Source: Peptococcaceae bacterium UBA7702
GTDB taxonomy: Bacteria; Bacillota; Dehalobacteriia; UBA7702
Length of the DNA stretch: 64,000 bases
NCBI GenBank assembly: GCA_002482535.1
Contig: DLGE01000007.1
Location: 1 to 64,000, forward strand
Direction of reading: 5' to 3'
The notes below the pieces were generated by a model. The model saw nothing but the letters and a program-made list of their open reading frames with translations. It searched no databases and was not told the origin of the DNA. The translations under genes and the position numbers were made by a program. Of the stretch, positions 27,049-36,154 are shown one piece after another (positions within the stretch are counted from its first letter, which is position 1; every line of letters begins with the position of its first letter).

Positions 27049-27630
27049 ATGGCACACAGCGCAAACCAGCTAAAATTGCAGGATCAATTGATTCTTGCCG
27101 GCATTGAGGAACTCAACCAAAACGGCATACAACGTTTTTCCCTGCGTAGGGTCGCCAATATGTGCGGCGTTTCCTGCGCCGCGCCGTATAAACACTTTAA
27201 AGACAAGCAGAGCTTTATCGCCGCCATCCTGACCTATATCGACGAGAAATGGGAAGCGCGCCAGACCGCTGTCGCCAAGGAGTTCGCCGCGGCGCCCACC
27301 CGAGAAAAACTGCTGAATGTCTGCATGGAATACATTCGCTTTTTGGTGGAAAATCCCCATCTGCGTTCCATTATCATGTTCAAACTCGACGTCCATGACC
27401 AGGAATTCAGCATCTTACGGGGAAAACTCAGCAAACCCACATACGTTTTGGTTTCCCAATACTGCGAAGAAGTGGGTATGACCGCCGACGTCCGGCGGCG
27501 CAAGACCTTTGTGGTGCGCTCCCTGATTTACGGTGCGGCGCTGATGTTCGACAACGGCGAACTGGCATATACCCCGGAAAACCTGGAATTTGTGGCCTAT
27601 TCCATCGACCGTGAATTTGATTTGGATTAA
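27049..27630 (+). CDS. TetR-family transcriptional regulator
   Basis: The protein has 193 aa. The N-terminal helix-turn-helix RFSLRRVANMCGVSCAAPYKHF is a TetR domain; the rest is a helical ligand-binding region ending at residue 193. ATG 27049 has GAGGTGG five bases upstream; an ATG at 27013 is open but lacks such a site. Divergent from the fatty acid operon and sharing a ~270-base control region, it probably regulates fatty acid synthesis, a role played by FapR or FabT elsewhere in Firmicutes. Confidence 0.82.
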   Translation: MAHSANQLKLQDQLILAGIEELNQNGIQRFSLRRVANMCGVSCAAPYKHFKDKQSFIAAILTYIDEKWEARQTAVAKEFAAAPTREKLLNVCMEYIRFLVENPHLRSIIMFKLDVHDQEFSILRGKLSKPTYVLVSQYCEEVGMTADVRRRKTFVVRSLIYGAALMFDNGELAYTPENLEFVAYSIDREFDLD

Positions 27631-27669
27631 GCAAATTTTATCGTTACATAACAATATCGAAACATTGAA

Positions 27670-27703
27670 AAATCCGCCAAAAGGTTTCCCTTTCGGCGGA
27701 TTG
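27670..27703 (+). terminator. Terminator after tetR
   Basis: AATCCGCC pairs with GGCGGATT around a ~16-base loop; the following T run is short. It separates tetR from the convergent lipoprotein gene. Confidence 0.65.
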
Positions 27704-27782
27704 TTAGTATGTTATTATTAGTGTGTTATTGAAAAACGCAGAGCGTTTCCCAATCATCCTATATTATATTGTATGCCGCCAT

Positions 27783-28559
27783 TTAGTGGGGGGTATCCGT
27801 AAAGAAAGAATCGACCAGACCGTTGCTGTCAAAGGTCAAATAAGCATTGATCTCACCTTCCGCAAAGGAAACGTAGGCGATTACTTCATCACCGTCAACG
27901 AGGATCTGCCCTATTTCGCCAAATTCGCCGTAAAGTGACGCCGTTTCCTGCACCAAAGTGTTAAACGCAGCAGCGTCCATTTCTCCCTGGAGCGTTTCAG
28001 ACATCAGGTCATAGGCTGTGTCGAAGTCGCCGGAAAAAGCAGCCTGTAAAAAGCTTCGCGCCGCAGTCCGCAGCTTATCTTCCGTCAAAGCCGTTTCTGT
28101 GTTGCCCTTGCCCTCCGCACCGTAAACATTGATGCCCACAAGCTCCCGATCTGCGGTGTCAAACACCAAATAGAGATACATCTCGGAAGAGGTGAAACCC
28201 ACCGTCACGACCACAACCGTACAATTCAGACTGTCCAAAGCCGTAGCTTCGTCGTCGGAAATCCCCAATTGCTGGAGATAATCGCTCATACTGATTTCTT
28301 CCGCCGCTACAACTTCCTGAAAAGCGCCGTATTCCGACGTGGTGCCCTCCGCGATCTCCTTTAGGGCGTCGGTGGTGATGCTCTCCTGCATGGCGCCATC
28401 AACATAGGCCAAAGCGCCATCGTAGTCGTTTTCATAAAGGGTTGTGGTAAAATCCTCGGCCAAAGTCGTGTAGTTTTTCGTTAAATTCCCGTCGCCGCAG
28501 GCGGTCAATACTGTAAGGCAAAATAGGACCGCGGCAAGAAAAACCATGAATTTTTTCAT
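27783..28559 (-). CDS. Lipoprotein with two DUF3887-like domains
   Basis: The protein has 258 aa. The signal peptide ends in lipobox LTAC with Cys21. Two related alpha/beta units follow (about 30-145 and 155-258), each with a helix, an LYxxDYDxA / FSGDFDTAYD element and a beta-sheet, as in DUF3887/NTF2-like lipoproteins of Firmicutes. Function unknown. A copy of repeat A lies 25 bases upstream of the ATG. Confidence 0.72.
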   Translation of the reverse strand: MKKFMVFLAAVLFCLTVLTACGDGNLTKNYTTLAEDFTTTLYENDYDGALAYVDGAMQESITTDALKEIAEGTTSEYGAFQEVVAAEEISMSDYLQQLGISDDEATALDSLNCTVVVVTVGFTSSEMYLYLVFDTADRELVGINVYGAEGKGNTETALTEDKLRTAARSFLQAAFSGDFDTAYDLMSETLQGEMDAAAFNTLVQETASLYGEFGEIGQILVDGDEVIAYVSFAEGEINAYLTFDSNGLVDSFFTDTPH

Positions 28560-28583
28560 GATTGAACTCCTCTCTCTCTACAA

Positions 28584-28736
28584 TTCAGCTTGTCAAAAAG
28601 TAGTGGCACAGCCACTTTCCCACCAAGCTGGCGCGGTGGCGGCACTGCCGTCACCTGGGATTAAAGTACCCGGACGGGGAGACGGCGCACCCCTTCCCGC
28701 CCTTTCCCTAAGAACATTTGGCTTTATTGGCAGTCT
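28584..28736. repeat. Dispersed non-coding repeat A, copy 2
   Basis: About 153 bases matching 13893-14042 in the same orientation, including the shared 34-base core 28652-28685. The flanking palindrome found next to copy 1 is absent. It lies in the upstream region of the lipoprotein gene. Confidence 0.75.
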
Positions 28737-28892
28737 GTATGATACTTATTCTACCATATTTTTTCTTTTTCTCAATCAAAATTCAATTTTTTATCAATTT
28801 CTAAGGTTTGTGACAAAAAAAAGAAGGATTTTTCAACAATATCCCGAATAGAAAAAAGGGGATATGAGAGAGAGAATTTTTCTTCCAACGGG

Positions 28893-28898
28893 TATAAT
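28893..28898 (+). promoter_or_regulatory. -10 element upstream of the stand-alone eutBC
   Basis: GGTATAATAA on the plus strand, 41 bases before the eutB start; no good -35 at the expected distance, so activator dependence is possible. Confidence 0.45.
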
Positions 28899-28938
28899 AA
28901 ACAACAAATGATTACAAAGTATTAAAAGAGGTGGAGAG

Positions 28939-30300
28939 ATGCAGCTAAGTACAAAATTATTTGGCACTTCTTATCAGTTCCGCGATGTCAAAGACGTGCT
29001 TGCAAAGGCCAACGAGGAAAAATCGGGGGATACGTTAGCAGGCGTTGGCGCGCAGAGCATTGCGGAAAGAGTTGCCGCAAAAGCAGTCCTGAGTCAGATG
29101 ACACTGGAAGATTTATATCAAAATCCCGTCATCCCTTACGAACAGGACGAAGTTACCCGCATTATCATCGATGATGTCAATGTCACCATCTTTGTTGAAA
29201 TCAAAAACTGGACCGTGGAACACCTCCGCGAGTACATTCTTGATCTTGAAGTAACCGGCGCTGAAATTCGCAGAATCAGCCGGGGGCTCACCTCCGAAAT
29301 GGTTGCCGCTGTGGCCAAATTGATGTCCAACCTGGATCTGATTCAGGCGGCGCAGAAATTGAGGGTCACGGCCCACTGCCGGACCACCATCGGTGAAGAA
29401 GGCCGCCTTGCCACACGCTTGCAGCCGAACCATCCCACCGATGATGTCAACGGTATGCTGGCTTCCTTGCGGGAAGGTCTCTCTTACGGTATCGGCGACG
29501 CCGTCATCGGTATCAATCCCGTTGAGGACAACCCCGTAGGGACTAAACGCCTTCTTGACGCCCTCGAAGATTATGTTCAAAAATATGAGATTCCCGCTCA
29601 AACCTGTGTGCTTTCCCATGTTACCACCCAGATGAAAGCCATTGAAAACGGCGCTCACACCGGCCTCATTTTCCAGAGTATCGCCGGTACCGAAGCGGCC
29701 AATACCTCCTTCGGAATCGACGGCAAGATGATCCAGGAGGCCCGGGATTTGATGCTGAAAAAAGGCATGAATGAAGGACCCAACGTCAACTATTTTGAAA
29801 CGGGACAGGGCAGTGAACTTTCCTCGGAAGCCCACGGCGGCGCCGACCAGGTTACCCTGGAAGCCCGTTGCTACGGTTTCGCCAAACGCTACCAGCCCTA
29901 TATCGTCAACACCGTCGTCGGCTTCATCGGCCCCGAATATCTCTACGACAGCAAACAGGTAATCCGGGCCGGTTTGGAAGACCATTTCATGGGCAAGCTC
30001 ACCGGCATCCCCATGGGCTGCGACGTTTGTTATACCAACCACATGAAAGCCGACCAAAACGATATCGAAAACCTGGGCGTTCTGCTGACCATGGCCGGCT
30101 GCAATTACTTTATGGGTGTCCCCATGGGGGATGATATTATGCTGAACTACCAGTGTTCCAGCTATCACGACGACGCCTCGTTAAGAGAGATTACCCATAC
30201 CCGTCCTCTTGCCGAATTCGAAGCCTGGTTGGAAAAACAGGGCTTTATGGAAAACGGCAGACTAACCAAAAAAGCCGGCGACGCGTCGGCAATTATGTAA
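28939..30300 (+). CDS. eutB: Ethanolamine ammonia-lyase large subunit (stand-alone copy)
   Basis: The 453-aa catalytic subunit of the adenosylcobalamin enzyme that splits ethanolamine into acetaldehyde and ammonia. Full length, with the family's TIGEEGRLATRLQPNHPTDD, GDAVIGINPVEDNP, YFETGQGSELS and GVPMGDDIMLNYQ segments. A second, clearly different eutB lies at 48252 inside the microcompartment operon. Preceded by a GAGGTGGAG site; eutC follows 12 bases later. Likely induced separately from the shell genes. Confidence 0.92.
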   Translation: MQLSTKLFGTSYQFRDVKDVLAKANEEKSGDTLAGVGAQSIAERVAAKAVLSQMTLEDLYQNPVIPYEQDEVTRIIIDDVNVTIFVEIKNWTVEHLREYILDLEVTGAEIRRISRGLTSEMVAAVAKLMSNLDLIQAAQKLRVTAHCRTTIGEEGRLATRLQPNHPTDDVNGMLASLREGLSYGIGDAVIGINPVEDNPVGTKRLLDALEDYVQKYEIPAQTCVLSHVTTQMKAIENGAHTGLIFQSIAGTEAANTSFGIDGKMIQEARDLMLKKGMNEGPNVNYFETGQGSELSSEAHGGADQVTLEARCYGFAKRYQPYIVNTVVGFIGPEYLYDSKQVIRAGLEDHFMGKLTGIPMGCDVCYTNHMKADQNDIENLGVLLTMAGCNYFMGVPMGDDIMLNYQCSSYHDDASLREITHTRPLAEFEAWLEKQGFMENGRLTKKAGDASAIM

Positions 30301-30312
30301 GGAGGGCGCGCA

Positions 30313-31167
30313 ATGAATAATCAAGAAATTCAAAACATCGTCACATCCGTGCTCAAGGAAATCAACAAACAAACCAAAGCGCCTGTATACGCCCAGGGTA
30401 ACACCGGCGGCGGCGAAGTTTTAGACATCACGGCGATGGGTAATGTTTTGAACGTGCCCGATCCTGTCAACAGAAGCGCTTACGAAGATATGCTGAAATC
30501 TACCTCCGCTCGGATCGGCGTCGGCAGAGCCGGAACCCGGCCTCTGACCAAAACTTGGCTGAAATTCCGGGCTGACCACGGTGTGGCCCAGGACGCTGTT
30601 TTAAGCTACGCGGATCAGGGGATTTTAGATTCCCTCGGTTTGGTGCAGCTGGAATCCCAGGTGGCCGATAAGGATCAGTACCTGACCCGCCCCGACCTCG
30701 GCCGTATCCTTTCCGATGCCAGCATCGCCAAAATGAAACAGGAAGTCCCCGCCAATGTCCAGGTACAGATTGTGATCGGCGACGGTTTAAGCGCCAAAGC
30801 CATTGACGCCAATATCAAAGACATTTTACCGCCGGTAAAAGAAGGTTTGGCGGCCAAAGGTTATCGCTTGGGCAAGGACATTTTCGTGAAAAATGCCCGG
30901 GTCGGTATTGTCAACTGCATCGGCGAAATTCTGAAGCCGGAAATGATCCTCCTTTTCATCGGGGAACGTCCCGGCCTCGGCACCGCGGAATCCATGAGCG
31001 CTTACCTGACTTACGCTCCGAAAGCCGCAACGGTGGAAGCGGAACGTACCATGATGTCCAACATTCACAGGGGCGGCGTTCCGCCGGTAGAAGCCGGCGC
31101 CCAAATCGTTAGCCTCGTGGAAAAGATCCTCAACCAAAAGGCTTCCGGCTACGACCTGGAACTGTAA
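30313..31167 (+). CDS. eutC: Ethanolamine ammonia-lyase small subunit (stand-alone copy)
   Basis: The 284-aa cobalamin-binding partner of EutB. GVGRAGTRPLTKTWLKFRADH, VIGDGLSAKAIDANI, GERPGLGTAESMSAYLTY and GGVPPVEAGAQIV are family hallmarks. The N-terminal ~18 residues (NQEIQNIVTSVLKEINK) look like an amphipathic encapsulation helix, so this copy may also enter a microcompartment even though no shell genes adjoin it. Confidence 0.92.
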   Translation: MNNQEIQNIVTSVLKEINKQTKAPVYAQGNTGGGEVLDITAMGNVLNVPDPVNRSAYEDMLKSTSARIGVGRAGTRPLTKTWLKFRADHGVAQDAVLSYADQGILDSLGLVQLESQVADKDQYLTRPDLGRILSDASIAKMKQEVPANVQVQIVIGDGLSAKAIDANIKDILPPVKEGLAAKGYRLGKDIFVKNARVGIVNCIGEILKPEMILLFIGERPGLGTAESMSAYLTYAPKAATVEAERTMMSNIHRGGVPPVEAGAQIVSLVEKILNQKASGYDLEL

Positions 31168-31179
31168 AAACAAAAAAGC

Positions 31180-31214
31180 AAATCCCCCGTCAGTAAATGA
31201 CGGGGGATTTTTTT
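31180..31214. terminator. Terminator after stand-alone eutBC
   Basis: AATCCCCCGTC pairs with GACGGGGGATT, followed by a T run; an A run on the left makes it usable by the convergent EamA gene. Confidence 0.88.
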
Positions 31215-31231
31215 CGTAAAATCCATCGTTC

Positions 31232-32101
31232 TTATTTCCCTTTCAGGTTAAAGACAACGATACTGCCGATGATCACGCCGCCGCCGATCACCGTTCCCGC
31301 TGTGGGGATCTCTCCTAAAAGCAAAAAACCCAATAAAGCGGAAAGCAGCGGCGTGACAAACATATAGTTTGTCACCTCACTGGTGCGCTCTGCAAGGCCC
31401 AAGGCCGCCCCCCAGAAAAAATAAGCCAGACCGCTGGGAAAAACGCCAAGATAGAGCAGGGAAAGCAACTGTGGCAAGGTGGCGTTAGACAGTTCCGTGA
31501 TCCCGCGCCCCAAGTAGAAAGAGAGGATCAAGGCACCGCAGGAAACACCGTAAAAAGCGATTTCCAAAGGAGTGTAGCCCTTAACCGATAATCTTCTCGA
31601 AATAAGATTATAGCCGCTGAAAACCACCATGGCGCCGAGGGTCCAAAGCAAACCGCCATTGACGGAGAATAAGCCGTCCCACAACAGCAGAATCACCACA
31701 CCGGCAAAGGCCAGGCCAATCATACACCAGCCGATGGGTTTGATGCGCTCCTGATACAGTTTTGCCGCGGCGAGTGCGGTGAGAACCGGCGTCAGCGACA
31801 CCACAAGGCTGGAGGTGGCCGAAGTCAGCGTTTTGATACCCATATTGAACAAAAGCAGATAAAGGCCGAATCCCGATGCCCCGGCCAAAAGAAACCACAG
31901 GAGATCCGTCTTTTTTTGAGGCAGCCGCATATGCTTGATGCTGCCGACGATCAGCAAAATCACGGCGGCGATGACACAGCGTAAAAAGCCCAAAACGCCG
32001 GGATTGAAATGGAGCAAGGCGATTTTGCTGAGGGGAAAACCTGAGGCCCAAATCGATATCGTAGCAAAGGCAAATAAATTCGTCTTGACCCTATGATTCA
32101 T
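31232..32101 (-). CDS. EamA/DMT-family transporter
   Basis: A 289-aa protein with ten predicted membrane segments in two EamA repeats (about 8-140 and 150-285). Start chosen at ATG 32101 (MNHRVKTNLF), which follows GGGAGG by about ten bases; the frame is open 70 codons further but that part has no membrane-protein character. Substrate unknown. Divergent from bipA. Confidence 0.82.
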   Translation of the reverse strand: MNHRVKTNLFAFATISIWASGFPLSKIALLHFNPGVLGFLRCVIAAVILLIVGSIKHMRLPQKKTDLLWFLLAGASGFGLYLLLFNMGIKTLTSATSSLVVSLTPVLTALAAAKLYQERIKPIGWCMIGLAFAGVVILLLWDGLFSVNGGLLWTLGAMVVFSGYNLISRRLSVKGYTPLEIAFYGVSCGALILSFYLGRGITELSNATLPQLLSLLYLGVFPSGLAYFFWGAALGLAERTSEVTNYMFVTPLLSALLGFLLLGEIPTAGTVIGGGVIIGSIVVFNLKGK

Positions 32102-32328
32102 CTTTTTTACGTTCCTCCCCTCTTTTTCTATTTTTATTTTTCTTTTATCATACCACATCCTCTCGGTCTGAAAAAGCAAAATCTCAGGCGGGGAGTTCAA
32201 GTAAAACCAAATGCCTCCATACCCTTGCCCTTCTTTTGTGAAATAACCGGAAAATGGCTTTGACCGGTAAACAAAAGGAAGAAATGAGGGGAATGCTTTT
32301 TTATTGCTCAAAATTACAAAATTTTTTA

Positions 32329-32357
32329 TTGTTTTTTTGGCAAAATAGGAGTATAAT
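32329..32357 (+). promoter_or_regulatory. Promoter of bipA
   Basis: TTGTTT (32329-32334), 17 bases, TATAAT (32352-32357), about 45 bases upstream of the start codon. The 32102-32328 stretch holds nothing else I can identify. Confidence 0.65.
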
Positions 32358-32403
32358 GTATTTTTGTGAATAGAAAAGTCAGGAAGGTCTCGGTGAAGAA
32401 AAC

Positions 32404-34236
32404 TTGAAAAGAGAAGATTTGAGAAACATTGCCATCATCGCCCACGTCGACCACGGAAAAACAACCCTCGTCGATAAAATGCTGAAACAGGGCGGTACGT
32501 TCCGGGAGAATCAGGTGGTGGAAGATCGGGTCATGGATTCCAACGACCTGGAACGGGAACGGGGCATCACGATTTTAGCAAAAAACACTTCCGCCCATTA
32601 TCAGGGCGTTAAAATCAATATTGTCGATACCCCCGGCCACGCCGACTTTGGCGGCGAAGTGGAGCGGGTGCTGAAAATGGTCAACGGCGTTTTGCTGCTG
32701 GTAGACGCCTCCGAAGGCCCCATGCCCCAAACCCGCTTCGTCCTGGAGAGGGCTTTGGCCTTAAACCATAAAGTCATTGTCTTAATCAATAAAATCGACC
32801 GCCCAGACCGCAGAATCGACGAGGTCGTCGATGAAGTGCTGGAACTGCTGATGGATCTCGGCGCCTCCGAAGAACAATTGGACAGCCCCTTTATCTATTG
32901 TTCCAGCCGTCAGGGAATTGCCACCGAAGATCAGCATGGGGAAGGGAAAGATCTGACGCCCCTTTTTGAAAAGATCATCAGTTACATCGATCCCCCCGAG
33001 AGCGATCCTGAAAGCCCTTTGCAGGTGTTGGTTTCGTCCATCGACTATAACGAATACGTGGGGCGTATCGCCGTGGGCCGCATTGAGCGGGGCACCATCC
33101 ACCAAAATCAGGAAGTTGCGATCTGCGATTATCATGACCAAAGCGTATCTTATAAAGCGAAAATCAGCGCCCTCTATCAGATTGACGGCCTTGACCGCAC
33201 GCCGGTAAGCGAAGCTACAGCCGGAGATATCGTCTCCTTCTCCGGCATTGAAAACGTCAACATCGGCAATACCGTCTGCGCCGTGGACACTTTGGCGCCC
33301 CTACCCTTTGTTAAGATCAGCGAACCCACCGTGGAGATGACCTTCTCCGTCAACGACAGCCCTTTTGCGGGGCGGGAAGGAAAATACGTCACCTCCCGGC
33401 AGTTGCGGGACCGTTTGTTCAGAGAGCTTTTAAAAGACGTTTCCCTCCGGGTGGAGGAAACGGACAATACCGATCAATTCAAAGTCATGGGCCGCGGTGA
33501 AATGCACCTTTCCATTCTCATTGAAAATATGCGCCGGGAAGGCTATGAGTTCCAGGTCAGCACACCAAAGGTGCTTTTTAAAAACATCGACGGCCAGGTG
33601 CTGGAACCTTACGAAGAGCTCGTCATCGACGTGCCGGAAGAAAGCATGGGGACAGTCATGGAAAGCATGGGGCAAAGAAAGGGCGAACTCCGCGCCATGC
33701 AGCCCATGGGGAGCCGGGTCAAAATGGAATTTGTGATCCCCAGCCGCGGTCTTTTCGGTTACCGCAGCGAATTTCTGACCAATACCCGGGGCGAAGGCAT
33801 TATGAACGCCGTATTTTACGATTACGGCCCCTATAAGGGCGAAGTGGAACAGCGGGCCTTCGGCTCCCTGATTGCCTTTGAAACCGGCGAAAGCATCACC
33901 TACGGCCTTTACAATGCTCAAGAACGGGGCATTCTCTTCATTGGCCCCGGCGAACAGGTATACGCCGGTATGGTGGTGGGCTACTCCCCCAAAACAGAGG
34001 ACCTTACGGTCAACGTCTGCAAAAAGAAACAGGCCACCAACACCAGGGCTTCCGGCAGCGATGAAGCCCTGCGTCTGACGCCGCCGCGGCAAATGAGCCT
34101 GGAAGAAGCCATTGAATTCATGAACGACGATGAGTTACTGGAGGTCACGCCGCAGCATTTCCGCATCCGTAAAAGGATTCTTGACCACGCCGGGCGTATG
34201 CGGGCATTAAAGCGCAGCAAAACCGCGAATCAATAA
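32404..34236 (+). CDS. typA: Ribosome-associated GTPase BipA/TypA
   Basis: A 610-aa translational GTPase. G1 is AHVDHGKTTL near residue 13, the switch DTPGHADFGGEVERVL near 77 and NKIDRPDRRID near 130, followed by domain II, EF-G-like domains and the BipA-specific C-terminal domain. The start is TTG at 32404 with a GGTGA site seven bases ahead; no in-frame ATG lies nearby upstream. Confidence 0.93.
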   Translation: MKREDLRNIAIIAHVDHGKTTLVDKMLKQGGTFRENQVVEDRVMDSNDLERERGITILAKNTSAHYQGVKINIVDTPGHADFGGEVERVLKMVNGVLLLVDASEGPMPQTRFVLERALALNHKVIVLINKIDRPDRRIDEVVDEVLELLMDLGASEEQLDSPFIYCSSRQGIATEDQHGEGKDLTPLFEKIISYIDPPESDPESPLQVLVSSIDYNEYVGRIAVGRIERGTIHQNQEVAICDYHDQSVSYKAKISALYQIDGLDRTPVSEATAGDIVSFSGIENVNIGNTVCAVDTLAPLPFVKISEPTVEMTFSVNDSPFAGREGKYVTSRQLRDRLFRELLKDVSLRVEETDNTDQFKVMGRGEMHLSILIENMRREGYEFQVSTPKVLFKNIDGQVLEPYEELVIDVPEESMGTVMESMGQRKGELRAMQPMGSRVKMEFVIPSRGLFGYRSEFLTNTRGEGIMNAVFYDYGPYKGEVEQRAFGSLIAFETGESITYGLYNAQERGILFIGPGEQVYAGMVVGYSPKTEDLTVNVCKKKQATNTRASGSDEALRLTPPRQMSLEEAIEFMNDDELLEVTPQHFRIRKRILDHAGRMRALKRSKTANQ

Positions 34237-34262
34237 GATATAAGAGAGCGGCGGCTCTTTCA

Positions 34263-34301
34263 CGAAAAACGGTTCCTAAGTAAGATAGGAACCGTTTTTT
34301 T
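34263..34301. terminator. Terminator after bipA
   Basis: AACGGTTCCTA pairs with TAGGAACCGTT, followed by a run of T on the plus strand and preceded by A's. The sortase gene converges on it. Confidence 0.85.
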
Positions 34302-34323
34302 ATAACCTTTTTATTGTTTTTTA

Positions 34324-35067
34324 TTATTCCGTGATCAACCTTCCCTGCACCACAAAACGTTCCGCGCGGTTACCCCGGGAAGTACAGGTGGATAAGGTGA
34401 CGATACGGTCGTTTTCCGTGACGTCTACCTGCATATCAACGATGGAAGAAGCGATACTCTTTTCGATATAATCATAAAAATCCCAGGTGTAATCAAAGTG
34501 GTCACTGTAAACAAAGCTGGCGGAATAGGTGACATAAGCGGCAAAGATCTCATAGCGCAGCGTCTTATTATCCGTATAGACCGTAAAGGTCCGATGGGTC
34601 TCCAAAAACGCCGGCTCTTCAAACTCCATCAATTTGCCGAACATGGATTGATCCCGCATGTGGTGACCGTAGATCAGGGTGTTTTGATCCGTAAAATCCG
34701 CGGCATTGTAGGCGTTCATGAAAATACTGCCATTGCTGCTCTTTGTGCCATCATAAGCAGTGGTCAGATATTTTTCATTGTCCGTGGTATGCAGCACCGG
34801 ATAGCTGATGTCGGTACCGTTCACCAAGAGCCAACCAATGATGTCCCGGTTAACCTTTCTCAGCGCCGTAATATCCACGGAAGTGGGGTCCGCTTCCGCT
34901 TCGCCGGGGGTTACGTAAACTGCCGCAGCCTCGTCATAAAGGCGGTCGGCCCTGATATGTTCCCACTGAATGGCAATGATCTGATAAATACAAAAAAGAA
35001 AAATGAGGGACAAAACAACAATAAAGAAAAGATTTATTTTCTTATTGATGCGGACTTGCTTTTTTAT
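34324..35067 (-). CDS. srtB: Class B sortase
   Basis: A membrane-anchored transpeptidase that joins surface proteins to peptidoglycan. The class B features are VNGTDISYPVLHTTDN, catalytic His in LIYGHHM, catalytic Cys in TLSTCT and Arg in ERFVVQGRL. The first conventional start, TTG at 35013, would cut into the membrane segment and has no ribosome site. An in-frame ATA at 35065-35067 lies seven bases after AAGG and would give KKQVRINKKINL... plus a full membrane helix (247 aa). It overlaps the stop of the surface protein gene, its likely substrate. Confidence 0.82.
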   Translation of the reverse strand: MKKQVRINKKINLFFIVVLSLIFLFCIYQIIAIQWEHIRADRLYDEAAAVYVTPGEAEADPTSVDITALRKVNRDIIGWLLVNGTDISYPVLHTTDNEKYLTTAYDGTKSSNGSIFMNAYNAADFTDQNTLIYGHHMRDQSMFGKLMEFEEPAFLETHRTFTVYTDNKTLRYEIFAAYVTYSASFVYSDHFDYTWDFYDYIEKSIASSIVDMQVDVTENDRIVTLSTCTSRGNRAERFVVQGRLITE

Positions 35068-36110
35068 TTTGTAACCTTCGCTTTCCGTTGATCATAGCAA
35101 AGATAGCCAATACCGGTAAGGCAAAGCAGAGCCAGGGTAATGTAAAGCATCAGTTGGTCGCTGCTACCCGTTTGCGGTGTGGTACTGGTGGCGGCAGTCG
35201 TGGCGGCGCCGGCGGTCCAAACGGCGAAGAGCTCCATATTCTTACTGATGGCAAAGGTAGCGCCGGGCTGATATTCCGCCGTCGTCGCCGTGGCGGAAGT
35301 GGCCCAACCGGCAAAGGTATAACCGGTTCTGGTGGGGGTCGCGTCAGTCATGTTTTTATAGTTCGCGTTGGTCGAAGCAAGGCCGCTGTTGCCCATCACG
35401 GTCACGGTGAGGTTATCATCCATGTATTTCGTCTTATCCACCGGTACGCTGACGGCGCTGTCATTGGCTTCGCTGTCGGTGTTGGCGCGATAGATCACAC
35501 TGTAGAATTTCTGATCCCAAACAGCATATAAAGTGATGGGTCCCGTGACGGTGGCGGCTTTTATGGTATCGCCGGGCTTATATTCCGCTGTTATGGCATC
35601 AGCTTGGGTGGACCAACCTTGAAACGTATAATAATTGGCGGTCAACGTATACTTATCTTCGATTTTATAATCCTTTTTAAAGTAGGCGGAATCAGCCGCC
35701 GGTGTGGCGATGGACTCGTCAGCATCGTCGAGATTGATATTGTAGGTAACCGCCACTTGCCAAACCGCGGTAAAGGTCAACGCTGAGGGAGTTCCTTTAA
35801 CCTCATAGGTGTCACCCGGGTCATATAAATTATCTTCCGCGTCTGCCCATTTTACAAATTTAAAATTGTTGTTGGTGCAAGTCGGCGCAGCCGCCAAGGT
35901 GGTGTTGCCGAGATCCCAAGTTGTGTTACTGGGCATCGTTACGTCACTGGCGGCGGGGCCGTCCCCCAAAGCATAGGTAACGTCGATGCCTAAAATGCCC
36001 GTCTTTGCAGTCACTTCCTGATTCACACCAACCATTGCACCAAAGGCGAGAACGAAACTAAGAATCAGCGTCAACGCAGCGCTTCTTTTAAAAGAAAGTC
36101 CCTTTTTCAT
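35064..36110 (-). CDS. Cell-wall-anchored protein with InlB-type (Flg_new) repeats
   Basis: A 348-aa surface protein. Signal peptide at 1-34, three Listeria-Bacteroides (InlB B-repeat/Flg_new) beta-grasp repeats each ending in an LxAVW/FTAVW motif (about residues 60-115, 125-195 and 205-295), a Thr/Ala linker, then a sorting signal TPQTG, hydrophobic segment and KAKVTK tail. TPQTG resembles the NPQTN-type motif of class B sortases, in keeping with the sortase gene directly downstream. ATG 36110 has AAAGGAG eight bases upstream. Confidence 0.85.
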   Translation of the reverse strand: MKKGLSFKRSAALTLILSFVLAFGAMVGVNQEVTAKTGILGIDVTYALGDGPAASDVTMPSNTTWDLGNTTLAAAPTCTNNNFKFVKWADAEDNLYDPGDTYEVKGTPSALTFTAVWQVAVTYNINLDDADESIATPAADSAYFKKDYKIEDKYTLTANYYTFQGWSTQADAITAEYKPGDTIKAATVTGPITLYAVWDQKFYSVIYRANTDSEANDSAVSVPVDKTKYMDDNLTVTVMGNSGLASTNANYKNMTDATPTRTGYTFAGWATSATATTAEYQPGATFAISKNMELFAVWTAGAATTAATSTTPQTGSSDQLMLYITLALLCLTGIGYLCYDQRKAKVTK

Positions 36111-36154
36111 TTTTCGCTCCTTTAACCGTATGTTTGATATATCTATACAGTTAA

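Noticed and set aside
29113..30168. Minus-strand open frame of 351 codons opposite eutB
   Set aside because: Antisense shadow of a highly conserved enzyme gene.
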